This document shows positions 22,054 through 26,058 of a stretch of 26,058 nt of DNA, in pieces. The stretch is taken from the NCBI GenBank assembly GCA_903898725.1, contig CAIUGQ010000622.1, positions 1 through 26,058 on the forward strand, read 5' to 3'. The DNA is from an uncultured Burkholderiales bacterium (GTDB taxonomy: Bacteria > Pseudomonadota > Gammaproteobacteria > Burkholderiales > Burkholderiaceae_E). Position 1 is the stretch's first letter. Each line of letters starts with the position of its first letter. Made by a program: the position numbers and the translations under genes. A model generated the notes under the pieces. The model did no database searches. It was given only the letters and a program-made list of their open reading frames with translations, and was not told the origin of the DNA.

Positions 22054-23334
22054 ATGAAGCGCCTCCTCCGCCTCGTTCCCCTCTTCGCCGGCCTGCTGTC
22101 CCTGGCCGCCGGTCCGGCCCTCGCCCAGATGCGCATCGACGTGTCCGGCGTGGGCGCCACGCAGCTGCCGATCGCGATCGCGGGGTTCGTCAACGACGCC
22201 CGTGCACCGCAGGACGTCGCCGCGGTCGTTCGCAGCGACCTGGCCCGCAGCGGCGCCTTTCGCGTGATCGACCCGCAGCAGACCGTCTCGGACACCGCGC
22301 CGGTGGATTTCGCCGCACTGCGCACCCGCGGTGCCGACACCTTCGTCGCGGGCTCGGTCGCCAAGCTCGCCGACGGCCGCTACGACATCCGCTATCGCCT
22401 CTACGACGCGGTCAAGCAGTCGCCGATCGCCGGCGAATCGCTGGTCGCCCCCGAGGCCGACCTGCGGCTGGCCGGCCACCGGATCGCCGACGCGATCATC
22501 GAGAAGCTGACCGGCGAGAAGGGCGTCTTCTCGACCCGCATCGCCTTCGTCAGCAAGCAGGGCAACCGCTTCCGGCTCAACGTCGCCGACTGGGACGGCG
22601 AGAACGTGCAGTCGCCGCTGGTCTCGCCCGAGCCGATCATCTCGCCGTCGTGGTCGCCCGACGGCGGGCGCCTCGCCTACGTGTCGTTCGAGCAGAAGAA
22701 GCCGGTCGTGTACGTGCACACGCTGGCCACCGGCCAGCGCGTGGCGGTCGCCAACTTCAAGGGCAGCAACAGCGCGCCGGCCTGGTCCCCCGACGGCCGC
22801 ACGCTCGCCGTGGCGCTGACCCTCAACGGCCTGTCGCAGATCTACCTGATCAATGCCGCCGACGGCGCCAACGCGCGCCGGCTGACCACCTCGAACGCGA
22901 TCGACACCGAACCGGTGTTCTCGCCCGACGGCCGCACCCTGTTCTTCACCTCCGACCGGGGCGGCTCGCCGCAGATCTACCGCATGCCGGCCGCCGGCGG
23001 CGATGCGACGCGCGTGACCTTCGGCTCGAGCTACAACGTCAGCCCGCGCGTGAGCCCGGACGGCCGCAACCTCGCCTTCCTGACGCGCCGCGACGGCCGC
23101 TACTTCGTCGGCCTGAAGGACCTCGGTGCCGGCGGCAACGAGACCGTGCTCACCGACAGCGGGCAGGAGGAGTCGCCGAGCTTCGCGCCGAACGGCCGCT
23201 GGATCATGTACGCCACCCAGCAGGGCGGCCGCGACTCGCTGATGGCCACCTCCGTCGACGGTCGCATCAAGCAGCGGCTGAGCTCCTCGCTCGGCGACAT
23301 CCGCGAACCCTCGTGGGGTCCGTTCCTGCGCTGA
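22054..23334 (+). CDS. tolB: Tol-Pal system periplasmic beta-propeller TolB
   Basis: TolB is a soluble periplasmic protein that binds Pal and is displaced by TolA. The 426-residue precursor has a signal peptide ending at A-L-A/Q near 22-25. The N-terminal alpha/beta domain (about 26-165) is followed by a six-bladed propeller. The blades are visible as repeated W-S-P-D-G or related turns: S-W-S-P-D-G-G, A-W-S-P-D-G-R, V-F-S-P-D-G-R, R-V-S-P-D-G-R and S-F-A-P-N-G-R. Each is followed by a short strand such as L-A-Y-V-S or L-F-F-T-S. There is no Shine-Dalgarno. The ATG is set by the signal peptide. Confidence 0.97.
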   Translation: MKRLLRLVPLFAGLLSLAAGPALAQMRIDVSGVGATQLPIAIAGFVNDARAPQDVAAVVRSDLARSGAFRVIDPQQTVSDTAPVDFAALRTRGADTFVAGSVAKLADGRYDIRYRLYDAVKQSPIAGESLVAPEADLRLAGHRIADAIIEKLTGEKGVFSTRIAFVSKQGNRFRLNVADWDGENVQSPLVSPEPIISPSWSPDGGRLAYVSFEQKKPVVYVHTLATGQRVAVANFKGSNSAPAWSPDGRTLAVALTLNGLSQIYLINAADGANARRLTTSNAIDTEPVFSPDGRTLFFTSDRGGSPQIYRMPAAGGDATRVTFGSSYNVSPRVSPDGRNLAFLTRRDGRYFVGLKDLGAGGNETVLTDSGQEESPSFAPNGRWIMYATQQGGRDSLMATSVDGRIKQRLSSSLGDIREPSWGPFLR

Positions 23335-23411
23335 ACGCGCGTGCTGCTGCCCCCGTTTCCCAAGACCTCGTCCCTCGCCAGACCCCGCATTCGAATCCGG
23401 AGCCCAAGAAC

Positions 23412-23981
23412 ATGACTCGACGCCCCCTCGCCACTCTCGCAGCGCTGGCCACGGCGCTGGCCCTCGCCGCCTGCAGCTCGGCGGTCAAGCTCGACGACCC
23501 CGCACCGGTCGAGAACCGCGGCGCCGCCGGCGCGGCGGGTGCCGGCGGTGCCGCGGGCGGCGCGAGCGGCGCCCCGATCGGCAGCGAGCGTCCGATCGCG
23601 CAGGTCACCGTCGACCCGTCGAAGGATCCGCTGAACGATCCGAACAGCCCGCTGTCCAAGCGCAGCATCTACTTCGACTTAGACAGCTTCAGCATCAAGG
23701 ACGAGTTCCGCGGCGTCGTCGAGGCGCACGCCAAGTACCTCGTCGCCAACAAGACCCGCAAGGTCGTGATCCAGGGCAACACCGACGAGCGCGGCAGCCG
23801 CGAGTACAACCTCGCCCTCGGCCAGAAGCGCTCCGAGGCCGTGCGCCGCGCGCTGGCCTCGCTGGGCGTGTCCGATTCGCAGGTCGAGGCGGTCAGCTTC
23901 GGCGAGGAGAAGCCCAAGTCCACCGGTACGGACGACGCCGCCTTCGCCGAGAACCGCCGCGCCGACCTCGCCTACCAGTAA
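23412..23981 (+). CDS. pal: Peptidoglycan-associated lipoprotein Pal
   Basis: Pal is an outer-membrane lipoprotein whose OmpA-like domain grips peptidoglycan and binds TolB. The 189-residue precursor has a signal ending in the lipobox L-A-A-C (lipidated C20) with Ser at +2, an outer-membrane signal. A Gly/Ala-rich linker follows (about 33-55). The OmpA-like domain covers about 80-189, with Y-F-D-L-D-S-F, G-N-T-D-E-R-G-S-R-E-Y-N, R-S-E-A-V-R and N-R-R-A-D-L as the peptidoglycan-binding signatures. GGAG at 23399-23402 is 9 bases before the ATG. One Leu (23679-23681) is encoded by TTA, extremely rare in this GC-rich DNA. Confidence 0.97.
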   Translation: MTRRPLATLAALATALALAACSSAVKLDDPAPVENRGAAGAAGAGGAAGGASGAPIGSERPIAQVTVDPSKDPLNDPNSPLSKRSIYFDLDSFSIKDEFRGVVEAHAKYLVANKTRKVVIQGNTDERGSREYNLALGQKRSEAVRRALASLGVSDSQVEAVSFGEEKPKSTGTDDAAFAENRRADLAYQ

Positions 23982-23990
23982 CACCACCCG

Positions 23991-24848
23991 ATGCGTGACA
24001 CCGTGCCGATGACCCCCGTACAAGGCGCACTCGGACGCGCGCTCCGTGCCACGCGGCGCGCTGCGTACGCCGCTGCGGCGGTGGCGCTCGTCGCGGCGAC
24101 GCTGCCGGCGCAGGCGCAGCTCTTCTCCGACGACGAGGCCCGCCGCGCCATCCTCGACGTGCGCAGTCGCGTCGAGCAGTTGCAGCGCGAGATGCTCAAG
24201 CGCATCGAGGACCTGTCGGCCCGCGTCGAGCGTCTCGAGCAGACGACCCGCGGCCAGCTCGAGCTGCAGAACCAGATCCAGGCCATGCGCCAGGAGATCG
24301 CGTCGCTGCGCGGCGCGCTCGAGGTGCAGACCAACGAGCTTTCCAAGACGCAGCGCGGGCAGCGCGACCTCGCCTCCGAGCTCGATGCGCGGATCAAGCG
24401 CTTCGAGCCGGTCGCGGTGTCGCTCGACGGCAAGCAGGTCAATGTCGACCAGAGCGAGCGGCGCGCCTACGAGGCGGCGCTCGCGACCTTCCGCGGCGGC
24501 GACTTCCGGGGCGCCCAGACGGCGTTCCAGCAGTTCCAGGTCGCGTATCCGCAGAGTCCCTACGGCCCGAACGCGACCTACTGGATGGGCAGCAGCCAGT
24601 ACGCCCAGAAGGACAACAAGGGCGCGATCGCCACGCTCCAGGCCTTCGTGCAGCGCTATCCCGAGCATCCGCGGGCGGCCGACGCATTGCTGACCGTCGG
24701 CAATGCCCAGGTCGATCTCGGCGACCGCAAGGCCGCGACCGAGACCTTCCGCGCGGTCACCGAGAAGTTCGACGGCAGCGGCGCGGCGCAGACGGCGCGC
24801 GAGCGTCTGGTCTCGCTGAGCGGACCGGCCCCTTCGCCGAAGCGCTGA
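23991..24848 (+). CDS. cpoB: Cell division coordinator CpoB (YbgF)
   Basis: CpoB is a periplasmic protein that coordinates septal peptidoglycan synthesis with Tol-driven outer-membrane constriction. The 285-residue precursor has a long basic leader and a signal peptide ending at A-Q-A near residue 42. A coiled-coil trimerisation region (about 46-130) is rich in heptad Leu/Arg/Glu. Tetratricopeptide repeats occupy about 153-280, with Y-E-A-A-L-A-T-F-R-G-G-D-F and Y-P-E-H-P-R-A-A-D-A-L as repeat cores. The ATG at 23991 is used, 9 bases after the pal stop; an ATG at 24009 gives a shorter leader. No Shine-Dalgarno is evident at either. Confidence 0.95.
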   Translation: MRDTVPMTPVQGALGRALRATRRAAYAAAAVALVAATLPAQAQLFSDDEARRAILDVRSRVEQLQREMLKRIEDLSARVERLEQTTRGQLELQNQIQAMRQEIASLRGALEVQTNELSKTQRGQRDLASELDARIKRFEPVAVSLDGKQVNVDQSERRAYEAALATFRGGDFRGAQTAFQQFQVAYPQSPYGPNATYWMGSSQYAQKDNKGAIATLQAFVQRYPEHPRAADALLTVGNAQVDLGDRKAATETFRAVTEKFDGSGAAQTARERLVSLSGPAPSPKR

Positions 24849-24870
24849 GCGCGGCGGATCGGGGGCTTCG

Positions 24871-25989
24871 ATGACCGACGCCGACGTCGTCACGCTGCAG
24901 CACACGGTCGCCTGGGCGACCTTCGCGATCGCGTTCGTGCTCGGCATCGCGATGAGCCGCAGCAACTTCTGCACGATGGGTGCCGTGGCCGATGTCGTGA
25001 ACATGGGCGACTGGACCCGGATGCGGATGTGGCTGGCCGCGATCGGGCTCGCCGTGCTCGGCACCCAGGGCCTGGCCTGGGCCGGGCTGATCGACCCCGG
25101 CAAGTCGATCTACGCCGGGCCGCGGCTCCTCTGGCTCTCGAACCTCGTGGGGGGCGCGCTGTTCGGCTTCGGCATGGTGCTGGCCTCGGGCTGCGGCACC
25201 AAGACGCTGCTGCGGGCGGGGTCGGGCAACCTGAAGTCGCTGGTCGTGTTCATCGTGATGGGCCTGTTCGCCTACATGACGCTCCGGGGCCTCTTCGGCG
25301 TGCTGCGCGCCGGCACGGTGGACCGCGTGGCCCTGGAACTCGCCGGAGGTCAGGACCTGCCGCGCCTGCTGGCGGGCGGCGACGCGGCCCTGCTCGGCAC
25401 GCTGCGGCTGGTGCTCGGCGCACTGATCGGCGGCGGACTGCTCGCCTTCGCGCTCGTGTCGCACGAGTTCCGCGCCGATCGAGGCAACCTGCTCGGCGCA
25501 CTCGCCGTCGGTGCCGGCATCGTCGCCGTCTGGTACGTCTCCGGTCACATCGGTCACCTCGAGGAAGATCCGCGCACGCTCGAGGAAGCCTTCATCGGCA
25601 CGAACAGCACCCGCATGGAATCGCTCAGCTATGTCGCGCCCACCGCGTACGCGCTCGAGCTGCTGATGTTCTGGAGCGATGCCAGCAAGTCGGTGACCCT
25701 CGGCATCGCGTCGGTGCTCGGCCTCGTCGCCGGCTCCACCGCGTATGCGCTCGCGACCCGCAGCTTCCGCTGGGAGGGCTTCCAGGGGCCGGAAGACACC
25801 GCCAACCACCTGGTCGGCGCCGCCCTGATGGGCGTCGGCGGCGTGACCGCACTGGGCTGCACGATCGGCCAGGGCCTGAGCGGCATGTCGACCCTCGCAC
25901 TGGGCTCGGCGATCGCGCTGGCGGCGATCGTGGCCGGCGGCTGGGCGGGGCTGCGCTACCAGATCTGGCGCATCGAGCGGATGGTCTGA
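24871..25989 (+). CDS. YeeE/YedE-family sulfur-compound transporter
   Basis: This 372-residue, highly hydrophobic inner-membrane protein belongs to the YeeE/YedE family. The characterised member TsuA imports thiosulfate through a pathway lined by conserved cysteines. Three such motifs are present: S-R-S-N-F-C-T-M-G-A (C34), L-A-S-G-C-G-T-K (C108) and A-L-G-C-T-I-G-Q-G-L-S-G (C330). About nine to ten membrane helices can be drawn, with a more polar stretch near 225-255. A run of five Gs lies 5 bases before the ATG. It is 22 bases from cpoB in the same direction, so may share its transcript, though nothing links it to Tol-Pal. Substrate could be thiosulfate or another sulfur or selenium species; no sulfurtransferase gene is in view. 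Confidence 0.9.
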   Translation: MTDADVVTLQHTVAWATFAIAFVLGIAMSRSNFCTMGAVADVVNMGDWTRMRMWLAAIGLAVLGTQGLAWAGLIDPGKSIYAGPRLLWLSNLVGGALFGFGMVLASGCGTKTLLRAGSGNLKSLVVFIVMGLFAYMTLRGLFGVLRAGTVDRVALELAGGQDLPRLLAGGDAALLGTLRLVLGALIGGGLLAFALVSHEFRADRGNLLGALAVGAGIVAVWYVSGHIGHLEEDPRTLEEAFIGTNSTRMESLSYVAPTAYALELLMFWSDASKSVTLGIASVLGLVAGSTAYALATRSFRWEGFQGPEDTANHLVGAALMGVGGVTALGCTIGQGLSGMSTLALGSAIALAAIVAGGWAGLRYQIWRIERMV

Positions 25990-26002
25990 GCCCCTGCCCC
26001 GT

Positions 26003-26031
26003 TTGACCGTGAGCGGGCGCCGTCGTATACT
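26003..26031 (+). promoter_or_regulatory. Strong sigma-70-type promoter at the window edge
   Basis: TTGACC (26003-26008), a 17-base spacer and TATACT (26026-26031) make the best promoter match in the window. Transcription would start near 26038 and run out of the window. The driven gene is not visible; the short AT-richer sequence after 26040 shows no start codon or recognisable RNA. Confidence 0.8.
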
Positions 26032-26058
26032 CTTGGGCTGTCCTGTAACAAGAACAAC

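Overview
The window is chromosomal DNA from a very GC-rich betaproteobacterium, most likely a member of Burkholderiales. GC is about 70% by eye, and nearly every third codon position is G or C. The grounds are the gene order pepP-ubiH-dusB-fis-purH-ruvC-ruvA, the short beta-type Fis of about 80 residues, the lptD-surA-rsmA block with amgK-murU divergent from it, and a complete ybgC-tolQRAB-pal-cpoB cluster. Genus cannot be set from this stretch. There are no rRNA or tRNA genes, transposases, CRISPR arrays or phage genes, and coding density is very high. The longest gene-free gap is the 207 bases before dusB.

Layout. 1-1190: a YgjP/DUF45-type zinc metallopeptidase and glyoxalase I, both forward. 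1221-5736: rsmA, surA and lptD on the reverse strand, transcribed lptD>surA>rsmA with 4-base stop/start overlaps; pdxA, often found between surA and rsmA, is absent. 5737-5808: a short divergent promoter region. 5809-10043: amgK and murU (recycling of N-acetylmuramate), pepP and ubiH. 10251-13108: dusB, fis and purH. 13166-14313: ruvC and ruvA. 14457-17336: a four-gene cassette (possible Tat-exported thioredoxin, DUF4266 lipoprotein, DUF3570 outer-membrane barrel, ApbE-like flavin transferase) that separates ruvCA from ruvB. 17414-19203: ruvB and a rhomboid protease. 19240-24848: the Tol-Pal envelope system. 24871-25989: a YeeE/YedE-type sulfur-compound transporter. The last 60 bases hold a strong sigma-70-type promoter pointing out of the window.

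How the genes work together. Much of the window serves the cell envelope: LPS export (LptD), outer-membrane protein folding (SurA), peptidoglycan sugar salvage (AmgK/MurU), and envelope constriction and stability (Tol-Pal, CpoB). The rest is housekeeping: ribosome maturation, tRNA dihydrouridylation, purine and ubiquinone synthesis, and Holliday-junction resolution.

The most interesting part is the cassette at 14457-17336. The DUF3570 barrel carries D-S-V-S-G-A-S (residues 83-89), which fits the acceptor motif of ApbE-catalysed covalent FMN attachment. The cassette's own ApbE homologue lacks any signal peptide and has Gly at the usual metal-binding Asp position. The DUF4266 lipoprotein ends in a Gly-rich tail with a Cys-Gly-Cys-Asn terminus, and the thioredoxin could act on it. 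I infer an uncharacterised envelope flavin/thiol redox system. A second pattern is a set of genes (ruvC, ruvB, ybgC, tolB) whose -10-like hexamer lies only 6-9 bases before the ATG with no Shine-Dalgarno sequence, suggesting leaderless or near-leaderless mRNAs.
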